From: Isoptericola halotolerans
GTDB lineage: Bacteria; Actinomycetota; Actinomycetes; Actinomycetales; Cellulomonadaceae
Assembly: GCF_003003075.1 (NCBI RefSeq)
Contig: NZ_PVTX01000001.1
Location: 372,001 to 436,000 of the forward strand
Direction of reading: 5' to 3'
DNA: 64,000 nucleotides
Below are positions 55,286 to 63,440 of this stretch, one piece after another. The position numbers and the translations under genes were made by a program. A model generated the notes under the pieces. The model was not told where the DNA came from. It searched no databases and worked only from the letters and a program-made list of their open reading frames with translations. The number at the start of each line of letters is the position of its first letter. The stretch's first letter is position 1.

Positions 55286-57847
55286 CTACGTCGCCACCGT
55301 CGGTGCCGACGACGGCGAGCCGTCCGGTGCGTGCCGGAGCAGCGCGTCCAGGACCCGCACGGCCGCCGCCTTGTCCAGCGGCGAGTTGTCGTTGCCGCAC
55401 TTGGGCGACTGGACGCACGCGGGGCAGCCCGTGGCGCACGGGCAGGCGGCGACGGCCTCCCGCGTGGCGCGCAGCCACCGCTCGCCGAGCTCGTAGCCCC
55501 GCTCGGCGAACCCTGCCCCGCCGGGATAGGCGTCGTAGACGAACACCGTCGCCTCACCGGTGTCGGGGTGCTGAGCGGTGGAGACCCCGCCGAGGTCCCA
55601 CCGGTCGCAGGTGGCCAGCAGCGGCAGGAGCCCGATGGCGGCGTGCTCGGCCGCGTGGAGCGCACCCGGCGTCTCGTCGGCGTCGACACCGGCGGCCCGC
55701 AGCACGTGGTCGGGGACCGACCACCACACGGCGGTGGTGCCCAGCGTCCGGGACGGCAGGTCGAGGGCCTCCGTGTCGAGGACCTGCATGTCCGGGATGC
55801 GACGCCGCTGGAAGCTCACGACCTGACTGGTGACCTCCACCGGACCGAGTCCCCAGGTGATCGGGCCCCACTCGCGCCGCTGCGGGGGGCGCGACCCCTC
55901 GGGGGCCGGGTGGTCGGGGTCGCCGGGTTCTTCGAGGGAGATCTCCATGACGTCGCGCGACCAGGTGCCGTGGTCCACGTCGCGGCGCACCACGAGCGCC
56001 ACGTGGTCGTCCAGGTCCAGGTGGTCGACGACGTAGGTGACGCCCTGGTGGACGTAGACCGCGCCGTCGTGCACCTGACCGTCCGCCGACGCCGCGTCGA
56101 CCGTCCCCAGCAGGCGGCCCGTGCTCGCCTCGACCACCCGCACCGGCCGTCCGCCGGACCCGCGCAGGTCCGCCATGCCGGCCGCCGGCTGGGCGTGCGT
56201 CCAGTACCAGCCGGAGGGGCGACGCCGCAGCAGGCCGCGGGCGACGAGCACGTCCAGCACCTCGCGGACCCGGGCGGGGTCGCCGAACCGGGCGAGGTCC
56301 TCGGCGCGCAACGGCACCTCCTGGGCCGCCGCGCAGAGCTGCGGGGCGAGGACGTAGGGGTTGCCGGGATCGAACACGGTCGCCTCGAGCGGGGCGTCGA
56401 ACACCGCCTCGGGATGGGTGACCAGGTAGGTGTCCAGCGGGTCCTCGCGCGCGACGAACGCCACGAGGCCGTCGGCGCCGGCGCGTCCGGCCCGCCCGGC
56501 CTGCTGCCACAGGGACATCCGGGTCCCGGGCCAGCCCGCGACCAGCACCGCGTCGAGGCCGGAGATGTCGACGCCGAGCTCGAGCGCGTTGGTCGTGGCC
56601 AGCCCCAGGAGCTCGCCCGAGCGGATGGCCTGCTCGAGCTCGCGCCGTTCCTCCGGCAGGTAGCCGCCCCGGTAGGCGGCGACCCGGCCGGCCAGCTCGG
56701 TCGACACGGGACGCAGGTGGTCGCGGACCTGCTGGGCCACGGACTCCGCACCGCGGCGCGAACGCGTGAAGGCGAGCGTGCGGGCACCGTGCGCGGCGAG
56801 GTCGGCGAGCAGGTCGGCCACCTCGGCGGTGGCGGACCGGCGCGGGTGCTCGGCCGCGCCCTCGACGGTGAGGACGGCGTCGGTCTCGTTCGCCTCGGGG
56901 TCCAGGGGGTCCGGCAGGGCCCAGGGGTCCTCGTCCTGCGCCGTCGCGCCGCCGGAGCGCTCGAACGCCGGGCCCGTGAGCTCGGGCGGTTGCCAGAGGA
57001 CGACGGTGCGCCGTCCCGCAGGTGAGCCGTCGTCGGTGACCTCGGTGACGTCGTCGGGCGAGGTCCCGAGGAGCCGGGCGACGCTCGCGGCGGGGTCCGC
57101 CGTCGTCGCGCTCGCCACGACGAACGTGGGCGCCGTGCCGCCGTAGTGCTCGGCGAGCCGCGCGAGCCGCCGCAGGACCAGGGCGACGTGGGCACCGAAG
57201 ACGCCGCGGTACGCGTGCCCCTCGTCGACGACGACGTAGCGCAACCCGCGCAGCAGCCGCGTCCAGCGGCGGTGGGCGGGCAGCAGGGCGAAGTGGAGGA
57301 AGTCGGGGTTGGTGAGGACGACGTCGGCGTGCTCGGCGACCCAGCGGCGCTCCTCCGTGGGGGTGTCACCGTCGCACGTGGTGGCCCGGACGTCCCGGGT
57401 GCCGGCGGCGTCGAGGAGCCGGGTCAGCGCGGTCAGCTGGTCCGCCGCCAACGCCTTGGTGGGGGAGAGGTACAGCACCGTGCTGCGGCGGACCGTCGAC
57501 TCGATGCGCCCCTGCCCGTCCCGCGCCGCGGCGTGTCCCGCACGCACGGCCGTCAGCGCGGGCAGCCAGAACGCCAGCGACTTGCCGGAGCCCGTAGAGC
57601 TCGCCAGTGCGACGTCCTCTCCCCGCCACGCGGCGTCCGCCGCGGCGACCTGGTGGGTCCAGGGACGCTCGACCCCGAGGGCCCGGTAGCCCGCCACGAG
57701 CTGCGGGTCGGACCAGCCGGGCCAGTCGGCGTGCTGCGCGGACCGCGCCGGGAATGTGCGGGCGTGCTTGAGCCGGTCGGCCCGGGCGCCCCGAGCGGTC
57801 AGCACGTCCAGCAACGGGTGGTCGGCGGACGGCGTCTCGGATGGCAC
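55286..57847 (-). CDS. MrfA/Hrq1-like DEAD/DEAH helicase with DUF1998 domain
   Basis: 853 residues. Helicase motifs: WTHQVAAADAAWRGEDVALASSTGSGKSLAF (Q and Walker A), VVVDEGHAYRG (DEGH), VVASATTADPAASV, and helicase C with AYRGGYLPEERRELEQAIRSGELLGLATTNALELGVDI and QQAGRAGRAG. The C-terminal DUF1998 domain holds four cysteines, CPCATGCPACVQSPKC, a zinc site required in MrfA, which repairs mitomycin crosslinks in Bacillus. GTG 57847 fits the leaderless pattern (GAGACT 6 nt upstream). Confidence 0.93.
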   Translation of the reverse strand: MPSETPSADHPLLDVLTARGARADRLKHARTFPARSAQHADWPGWSDPQLVAGYRALGVERPWTHQVAAADAAWRGEDVALASSTGSGKSLAFWLPALTAVRAGHAAARDGQGRIESTVRRSTVLYLSPTKALAADQLTALTRLLDAAGTRDVRATTCDGDTPTEERRWVAEHADVVLTNPDFLHFALLPAHRRWTRLLRGLRYVVVDEGHAYRGVFGAHVALVLRRLARLAEHYGGTAPTFVVASATTADPAASVARLLGTSPDDVTEVTDDGSPAGRRTVVLWQPPELTGPAFERSGGATAQDEDPWALPDPLDPEANETDAVLTVEGAAEHPRRSATAEVADLLADLAAHGARTLAFTRSRRGAESVAQQVRDHLRPVSTELAGRVAAYRGGYLPEERRELEQAIRSGELLGLATTNALELGVDISGLDAVLVAGWPGTRMSLWQQAGRAGRAGADGLVAFVAREDPLDTYLVTHPEAVFDAPLEATVFDPGNPYVLAPQLCAAAQEVPLRAEDLARFGDPARVREVLDVLVARGLLRRRPSGWYWTHAQPAAGMADLRGSGGRPVRVVEASTGRLLGTVDAASADGQVHDGAVYVHQGVTYVVDHLDLDDHVALVVRRDVDHGTWSRDVMEISLEEPGDPDHPAPEGSRPPQRREWGPITWGLGPVEVTSQVVSFQRRRIPDMQVLDTEALDLPSRTLGTTAVWWSVPDHVLRAAGVDADETPGALHAAEHAAIGLLPLLATCDRWDLGGVSTAQHPDTGEATVFVYDAYPGGAGFAERGYELGERWLRATREAVAACPCATGCPACVQSPKCGNDNSPLDKAAAVRVLDALLRHAPDGSPSSAPTVAT

Positions 57848-58071
57848 GCCGACAGTCTCGCACCTGCCATTCACCCGCATCGCGTGCCACGGGGGAGGTC
57901 CGCTCGCACCGCCGACGTCTAAGATCGGTCGCGAAACCATCAGCCCGGTATGGCCGTCCTGTCGTCTTCATGCCATGAACCCGACATGTCTGTCTGTCCC
58001 GGCCGGACCACAGCTCCCGGAACACGCCTGGCGCCCTCGGCCGCTGGGCACCGCCCCGACGAAGGACTCGC

Positions 58072-58920
58072 ATGCGCACGCTCCCGGCCGCCGCTCTCAC
58101 CGCCGCTCTCGTCATCGCCCCGGCCGCCCTGGCCTGGGCGGGAGGCTCGGACGACGTCACGCCGTACCAGGTCACGGCCGAGGGCATCCAACTCCCCGAC
58201 GGGGACGTCTTCCCGGACAACGGTCACGTCAACGTGCGGGCGTCGAAGAACGGCGCCCAGATCGGGCAGGCGCACTTCGAGGGCAAGTGCGTCGACCGCA
58301 CGGACGCCGAGTGTGCCGGGACGCGGCACGAGGTCGCCCAGTACATCGGGCAGGGCTTCATCCCCTGGGCCGCGCTGGGTGTGGCGGCCGGTGAGTGCGT
58401 CGGTTGGGTGCAGGTGAGCCACTACGACGAGCACTTCGGCGAAGGCGGCCAGGAGCCGGTCTGCCTCGAGACCTCGGCCCCCGAGGAGACCCCGGAGCCC
58501 GTGGTGACCCCGGAGCCCAAGCCGACGCCGGAGTTCCCCGACACGCCCCCGGTCGTTCCGGGCGAGCCCGTCGAGCCGGGAACCGACCCCACGCCCACCG
58601 AGCCGACGGAGGGTACCGAGCCCACCGAGCCCGTCGCGCCGAGCGAGAGCCCGGCCCCGGTCGTGGACGAGGGCGACGACACCGGCGAGTCGGACGGCAC
58701 GATCGGTCGCCCGCAGGGTGTGGCGGTCACACCGGGTGCCCCGGACGCTTCCGGGGACGCGGCCGAGGTGAGCGCAAGGTCGGCTGAGCAGGTCCGCGCG
58801 CAGACCACCGCGGAGCTGCCGCAGACCGGCGCGACGGTCACCGGCGTCGTCGTCGCGGCAGTCGCCCTCGTGCTGGGAGGTCTCGGCGTCCTGACGGTAC
58901 GCCGCCGCCGCCGCGCCTGA
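58072..58920 (+). CDS. LPQTG-anchored surface protein
   Basis: 282 residues. Signal peptide (MRTLPAAALTAALVIAPAALAWA), a compact domain of ~110 residues with four cysteines (GKCVDRT, ECAG, GECVGW, PVCLE) that may form two disulfides, a Pro/Glu/Thr-rich stalk (~135-235), and a C-terminal sorting signal: LPQTG, a hydrophobic helix and RRRRR. Should be linked to the wall by sortase A/E, whose gene is not in this window. GAAGGA precedes the ATG. Folded-domain function unknown. Confidence 0.9.
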   Translation: MRTLPAAALTAALVIAPAALAWAGGSDDVTPYQVTAEGIQLPDGDVFPDNGHVNVRASKNGAQIGQAHFEGKCVDRTDAECAGTRHEVAQYIGQGFIPWAALGVAAGECVGWVQVSHYDEHFGEGGQEPVCLETSAPEETPEPVVTPEPKPTPEFPDTPPVVPGEPVEPGTDPTPTEPTEGTEPTEPVAPSESPAPVVDEGDDTGESDGTIGRPQGVAVTPGAPDASGDAAEVSARSAEQVRAQTTAELPQTGATVTGVVVAAVALVLGGLGVLTVRRRRRA

Positions 58921-58937
58921 TCGGGCGACACCCGAGT

Positions 58938-58961
58938 CCGGCCCGTCCGACGGCGGGCCGG
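58938..58961 (+). terminator. Hairpin after the LPQTG gene
   Basis: An 8-bp stem CCGGCCCG/CGGGCCGG with an 8-nt loop lies 17 nt past the stop codon. Confidence 0.65.
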
Positions 58962-58995
58962 CCCGGTGGCTCTATCGCCGTTCGCAGGGCATAAG

Positions 58996-59042
58996 CGAAG
59001 AATGATTGACCTGACCGTTCAGAAGCATTTGTCTATTCTTCG
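58996..59042 (+). promoter_or_regulatory. Promoter of the Rpf-like gene within an inverted repeat
   Basis: TTGACC (59006-59011) and TTGTCT (59029-59034) form a -35/-10 pair with 17-nt spacing. Perfect 8-bp inverted repeats CGAAGAAT (58996-59003) and ATTCTTCG (59035-59042) flank it. The region 58995-59065 is the most AT-rich of the window, and the leader to the ATG is about 90 nt, containing a second inverted repeat ATGGTCA/TGACCAT (59059-59065, 59111-59117). Confidence 0.55.
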
Positions 59043-59131
59043 ATGAATGGTTTGAGGAATGGTCATGGACGTCTTGTGAAAGAAGTCCCGACCGGGCTGT
59101 TATCCGTTCGTGACCATCGTTCCCTGGTCTC

Positions 59132-59980
59132 ATGCCCACCACCAGGACCCGGCGGCTCGCTGCTGCCCTCACGGCGGCCACCGCCGTCGCCCTCGCCCCG
59201 CTCGCGGTCGCTCCGGCGAACGCCGCCGCAGCCCCTGCCGCGGCGTCCGCGCTCCCGGCGACCACCGCGGCCACCCTCCCGGCGGCCGTACCGCCGAGCG
59301 CCGCGCCCGCCGCCGCCGTCGGCCCCCTCGCCGCGGCGTCCCGGGGCACCGTGCGCTGGGTCAAGGCCGACCGGGCCAAGGTCACGAAGAAGCGCGACCG
59401 GTCGAGCCGCGTCGTGGCCCGGCCGGACGACGGCACGCGGCTGACGGTGCTCGAGCGCCGCACCCGTCTGCTGGAGGTCCGGCTGCCGAACGGGAAGGTG
59501 GGTTGGATCGGCAAGCGCCACGTGACGGCCACGCCGTTGCGCGACGTCGGCGGCCAGCGGTTCACGACCAAGCGGGTCGCGATCACCCGCGAGGTCCGCG
59601 GGGCGTCCCGCACCGTGGCGCGAGCGGCCCTGGGCACGAAGGTCACCAAGCTCGCTCGGACCACCGGCCGTGACGTCAACCGCGTCAAGGTCGAGCTGCC
59701 CGGCGGGAAGACCGGCTGGGTGTCGGCGAAGAAGCTCCGGACCCGCGACGTGTGGGGCCAGCTCGCGCGGTGCGAGTCCGGCGGCCGGCCCGGGATCGCC
59801 ACGGGCAACGGCTACTACGGCATGTACCAGTTCACCGCCAGCACGTGGCGGGCCGTCGGCGGCTCGGGCCTGCCGCACCGCCACAGCGCCCGTGAGCAGA
59901 CCAAGCGCGCGCAGATCCTCCAGGACCGCGCCGGCTGGGGGCAGTGGCCGCACTGCACCCGCAAGCTGGGGCTGCGGTAG
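59132..59980 (+). CDS. Secreted Rpf-type transglycosylase with SH3-like repeats
   Basis: 282 residues. Signal peptide to ~residue 30 (AVALAPLAVAPANAAA), an Ala/Pro linker, two bacterial SH3-like repeats (~70-130, VRWVKADRAKVTKKRDRSSRVV...GKVGWIGKRHV; ~140-200, GKTGWVSAKKL), and a C-terminal Rpf/lysozyme-like domain: VWGQLARCESGGRPGIATGNGYYGMYQFTASTWRAVGG with the catalytic Glu. Resuscitation-promoting factors cleave peptidoglycan to restart growth of dormant cells. No ribosome site is obvious; ATG 59132 begins the signal peptide. Confidence 0.92.
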   Translation: MPTTRTRRLAAALTAATAVALAPLAVAPANAAAAPAAASALPATTAATLPAAVPPSAAPAAAVGPLAAASRGTVRWVKADRAKVTKKRDRSSRVVARPDDGTRLTVLERRTRLLEVRLPNGKVGWIGKRHVTATPLRDVGGQRFTTKRVAITREVRGASRTVARAALGTKVTKLARTTGRDVNRVKVELPGGKTGWVSAKKLRTRDVWGQLARCESGGRPGIATGNGYYGMYQFTASTWRAVGGSGLPHRHSAREQTKRAQILQDRAGWGQWPHCTRKLGLR

Positions 59981-59998
59981 GGACCACACAGCGCCGCG

Positions 59999-61342
59999 TC
60001 ACCGGACGAGCACGGCGCCCATCGCTCGCGCGAGGTACCACGGGTCGACGACGGCGGTCAGCTCGCGGGCGGAGTGCATCGACAGGATCGGCACGCCGAC
60101 GTCCACGACGCGGATGCCGAGCCGCGTGGCGGTGATCGGCCCGATGGTGGACCCGCACGGGATCGTGTTGTTCGAGACGAACTCCTGGGTGGGCACGCCC
60201 GCGGCGTCGCACGCCGCCTGCCAGAGCGCCGCCCCGTGGGCGTCCGTGGTGTAACGCTGGTTGGCGTTGATCTTGAGGATGGGGCCGCCGCCCGCCCGCG
60301 GGTGGTTGGCGGGGTCGTGCCGCTCCGGGTAGTTCGGGTGCACGGCGTGGCCGACGTCGGACGAGACGCACACCGACGAGGCCAGCGCCCGACGGCGGTC
60401 CTCGCCGCCCGCCCCGAGGGCCCGGGAGACGCGGCCCAGCACGTCGGCGAGGAACGGTCCGGCGGCGCCCGAACGCGACTCCGAGCCGATCTCCTCGTGG
60501 TCGAACGCGGCCAGCACGGCGACGCCGGTGAGGTCCGCGGGCGTGGCGCCGAGCAGCGCAGTGAGCGCCGCGTGGGTGGACAGCAGGTTGTCCAGACGGC
60601 CCGAGGCCCACAGCTCCTCGTGCGTCCCGAACGCGCGCGGTGCCTGGGTGTCGGCGACCACGACGTCGTAGCCGAGGATGTCGGCCGGGTCGACGGTGGC
60701 GCCGTCGGGCAGCTCGGCCCGCGCGGCCAGCGCGGCGAGCACGTCGGCGTCGCCGACCTCGCCCAGGCCGATCACCGGCTGCGTGTGGCGCTGCTTGTCG
60801 AGCGTGAGGCCGTCGTTGACCTGGCGGTCGAGGTGGATCGCGAGCTGCGGGATGCGGGCGAACGGCCCGGTGCGGACCAGGTGCTCCGTGCCGTCGCGGG
60901 TGACGAGGCGCCCGGCGAGCTCGAGCTCGCGGTCCAACCAGGAGTTGAGCAGCGGCCCGCCGTACACCTCGACGCCGGCCTGCACCCAGCCCTCGCGCCC
61001 GGTGGTGGGCCGCGGCTTGAGCTTGAACCCGGGGGAGTCCGTGTGCGTGCCGAGCACCGTGAACGGGGTGGTCGCCCCGGCCGAGGGCGGCACGACGAAG
61101 GCGATGGCCGAGCCGTCGCGCACGACGACGTAGCGGCCGCCCGGGACGACGTCCCAGGTGTCCGTCTCGGCCAGCGGTACGAACCCGGCGGCCTCGGCGC
61201 GGCGGGCCACCTCGGCGGCCGCGTGGTACGACGACGGCGCGGCGGTGACGAACGCGCCGAGGTCCTCGGCGTGCGCCCGGGCCTCCGCGGGAACCTCGGG
61301 GTGCGGGTGCGGTGCAGGGGTGACGGGGGTGTTCTCCGGCAT
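59999..61342 (-). CDS. M18-family aspartyl aminopeptidase
   Basis: 447 residues. Cytosolic dinuclear-zinc aminopeptidase removing N-terminal Asp/Glu. Metal and catalytic motifs: LGTHTDSPGFKLKPRPT, ASGRLDNLLST, AAFDHEEIGSES, SSDVGHAVHPNYPERHD, NTIPCGSTIGPI and LSMHSARE. ATG 61342 is chosen at the start of homology; a Pro/His-rich stretch leads into the domain. Convergent with the Rpf-like gene with an 18-nt gap and no terminator seen. Confidence 0.94.
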   Translation of the reverse strand: MPENTPVTPAPHPHPEVPAEARAHAEDLGAFVTAAPSSYHAAAEVARRAEAAGFVPLAETDTWDVVPGGRYVVVRDGSAIAFVVPPSAGATTPFTVLGTHTDSPGFKLKPRPTTGREGWVQAGVEVYGGPLLNSWLDRELELAGRLVTRDGTEHLVRTGPFARIPQLAIHLDRQVNDGLTLDKQRHTQPVIGLGEVGDADVLAALAARAELPDGATVDPADILGYDVVVADTQAPRAFGTHEELWASGRLDNLLSTHAALTALLGATPADLTGVAVLAAFDHEEIGSESRSGAAGPFLADVLGRVSRALGAGGEDRRRALASSVCVSSDVGHAVHPNYPERHDPANHPRAGGGPILKINANQRYTTDAHGAALWQAACDAAGVPTQEFVSNNTIPCGSTIGPITATRLGIRVVDVGVPILSMHSARELTAVVDPWYLARAMGAVLVR

Positions 61343-61393
61343 GGGGGAATCCTCGCACGCGCGCACGGGTCGGTCGGGGGCACGGACCGACGA

Positions 61394-61427
61394 GGGGCCG
61401 ACGGCGGTGGGTCCCGCCGTCGGCCCC
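61394..61427. terminator. Terminator of the chitinase gene
   Basis: A perfect 14-bp stem (61394-61407 with 61414-61427) with a 6-nt loop lies 10 nt past the chitinase stop on the minus strand. Confidence 0.85.
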
Positions 61428-61437
61428 TGCGGCGAGG

Positions 61438-62394
61438 TCAGCAGCCGAGGTTGCCACCCGTCGTCGTGCCGAGGATCTGCGCGAAGCGCTGGAACGAGGC
61501 GATCCGGCTCTGCACCTGGGCCGGGTTGCCGCCGTCGCACTCCAGGGCGCCGTTGATCGAGCGGATCGACTCGCCGAACCCGGCGCCGGTCACGATCGCC
61601 TGGTGGCCGGTCAGGGTGCCGGGGCCCGACTGGGTGTTCCAGTACCAGAGCCCGGTCTTCCAGGCGACGGCCGGGTCGGTCTCGACGAGGTAGGGGTTGT
61701 TGAGCAGGTCGATGCCCAGGGCGTCGCCCGCGGCCTTGTAGTTGTAGTTCCAGGAGAGCTGGATCGGGCCCTTGCCGTAGTAGGCCGACTGACCGGCGGG
61801 GCACCCGAACGGCTGCGTGGTGTCGCAGTAGTGCGGGTAGTTGGCCTCGTTGATCTCCTTGACGTAGCGCAGCCCGCCCGTCTCGTGGTCCACGTTGGCC
61901 AGGAACGCGGCGGCCTCCCGCTTCGCGATCTCGGGGCCGCCGGCCGCGGCGAAGTCCGGGTACGCGCCGAGGGCGTCGACGAGGCCCTGGTAGGTGTAGA
62001 ACGCGTTCCGCTGCGGGAACATCTGGTCGAACTGCGCGGCGGAGACCACGAAGTCACCGGGGTCGACGGGCGGGTCCGTGGGGTCGGGCGTCGAGCCGCC
62101 GTCGCAGGCGCCCGCGGAGCGCCAGACGCCCCACTGGCCGGTGGTGCCTGGCGTCTCGCCGAGCGTCCACCACTGCGCGTCCCAGTTCTCGCCGCCGTGC
62201 GACACGACGTCGCCGGCGGTGTACACGGTGCCCGCCGACCAGGCGGGCGCGCAGCTCGCGGCGGAGGCCGACGCGGCGGGACCGGCGGTGGTCCAGGCCA
62301 GCGCGCCCGCGGCGGCGACCACGAGGGCGGTGAGGGCGGAGAAGGTGCGACGCACTGCGGCGCCGCGGAGGTCAAAGGCTGTCGATCGGGTCAT
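61438..62394 (-). CDS. Secreted GH19 chitinase with CBM5/12 module
   Basis: 318 residues. Signal peptide (~1-45, FSALTALVVAAAGALAWTTAG...ASA), CBM5/12 chitin-binding module (~50-97, VYTAGDVVSHGGENWDAQWWTLGETPG), Pro/Asp linker, then GH19 catalytic domain: MFPQRNAFYTYQGLVDAL, FLANVDHETGGLRYVKEIN with the acid Glu, YYGKGPIQLSWNYNY and ending GNLGC. Hydrolyses chitin by inversion. GAAAGG precedes ATG 62394. Its CBM is closely similar in motif to those of the nuclease at 8.6-11.4 kb. Confidence 0.96.
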   Translation of the reverse strand: MTRSTAFDLRGAAVRRTFSALTALVVAAAGALAWTTAGPAASASAASCAPAWSAGTVYTAGDVVSHGGENWDAQWWTLGETPGTTGQWGVWRSAGACDGGSTPDPTDPPVDPGDFVVSAAQFDQMFPQRNAFYTYQGLVDALGAYPDFAAAGGPEIAKREAAAFLANVDHETGGLRYVKEINEANYPHYCDTTQPFGCPAGQSAYYGKGPIQLSWNYNYKAAGDALGIDLLNNPYLVETDPAVAWKTGLWYWNTQSGPGTLTGHQAIVTGAGFGESIRSINGALECDGGNPAQVQSRIASFQRFAQILGTTTGGNLGC

Positions 62395-62639
62395 GGCGAA
62401 CCTTTCGTCAGGGATGCTCACAGAACCGAGTCTGGGACGCCGCCCAGCGATGGACAACACCCGTACACCGACGCCTGACCGTGTGGAAAACCCTTAGCGA
62501 GCGACGCCGTGCGGGCCTCGGGTGCGACCCGACGCCGCGGACTGCCGTCGACGATGGTCGTGCGACCGCGCGGCCACCTCCGTACCGTCGTAGGTGGAGG
62601 GCGGCGGCGAGGCCGGGCTCCGGTGGGAGGAGGCGCGCC

Positions 62640-63437
62640 ATGGTGAGGCACCGGTCCGTGCACGGTGTCGACGTCGCGTACCGCCGCGCGGGCGAGGGTC
62701 CGCCGCTCGTCCTGGTGCACGGGGCAGGAGAGGACGGCCGCCTGTGGACTCCGCAGCTGCGGTCGCTCTCGGACGAGCTCACCGTGGTGGCGTGGGACGA
62801 GCCGGGCGCAGGGGGCTCGGGCGGGCTGCCCGAGGGTTTCGCGCTCGCCGACTACGCCGACGTGCTGGCCGGCCTGATCGTCACCCTCGGGCTCGCACCG
62901 ACCCCCGTGTGCGGGCTCTCCTGGGGCTCGACGGTCACCCTCGAGCTGTCCCGGCGGCACCCCGAGCTCGTGTCCGGCCTGATCCTGACCGGCGCCTACG
63001 CCGGATGGAAGGGATCGTTGCCGGCCGCTGAGGTCGCTGCACGCGTCGCCGCCCTCGAGCCCCTGCTGGCAGCACCCGAGGGCGAGGTCGACCTGGTCCT
63101 GCCCGACCTGTTCGCCGCGGGGCCGCCCGGCCCGTTCACGGCGCTGGTCGATGCGATGGCGGCGAGCGTGCGCCGTGACAGCCTGCGCACCCAGCTGGCC
63201 ATCATGGCCGCGACGGACCTGAGTGCCCACCTGCCAGCGGTCCGGGTGCCGACGTTGCTGCTCTGGGGAGAGCTGGACGCCCGGTCGCCGCTCCGTGTGG
63301 CGCACGAGATGGCGCGGGTGATCCCGGGGTCGACGCTCGTGGTGATCCCGGAGTGCGGGCACGTCACGAACCTCGACCGGCCCGACGAGTTCGACCGGGC
63401 GGTCCGTGCGTTCTGCCGAGGGCTGCCCACCCGGTGA
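62640..63437 (+). CDS. Alpha/beta-fold hydrolase
   Basis: 265 residues. LVLVHGAGEDGRLW (oxyanion region), DEPGAGGS, nucleophile elbow CGLSWGSTV (Ser), acid in LLLWGELDARSP and base His in PECGHVTNLDRPDEF: a full catalytic triad of the lactonase/esterase-like family. Cytoplasmic. ATG 62640 has GGGAGGAG 7-8 nt upstream. Substrate not predictable. Convergent with the ArsA-like gene, 3 nt between stops. Confidence 0.92.
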   Translation: MVRHRSVHGVDVAYRRAGEGPPLVLVHGAGEDGRLWTPQLRSLSDELTVVAWDEPGAGGSGGLPEGFALADYADVLAGLIVTLGLAPTPVCGLSWGSTVTLELSRRHPELVSGLILTGAYAGWKGSLPAAEVAARVAALEPLLAAPEGEVDLVLPDLFAAGPPGPFTALVDAMAASVRRDSLRTQLAIMAATDLSAHLPAVRVPTLLLWGELDARSPLRVAHEMARVIPGSTLVVIPECGHVTNLDRPDEFDRAVRAFCRGLPTR

Positions 63438-63440
63438 GGT

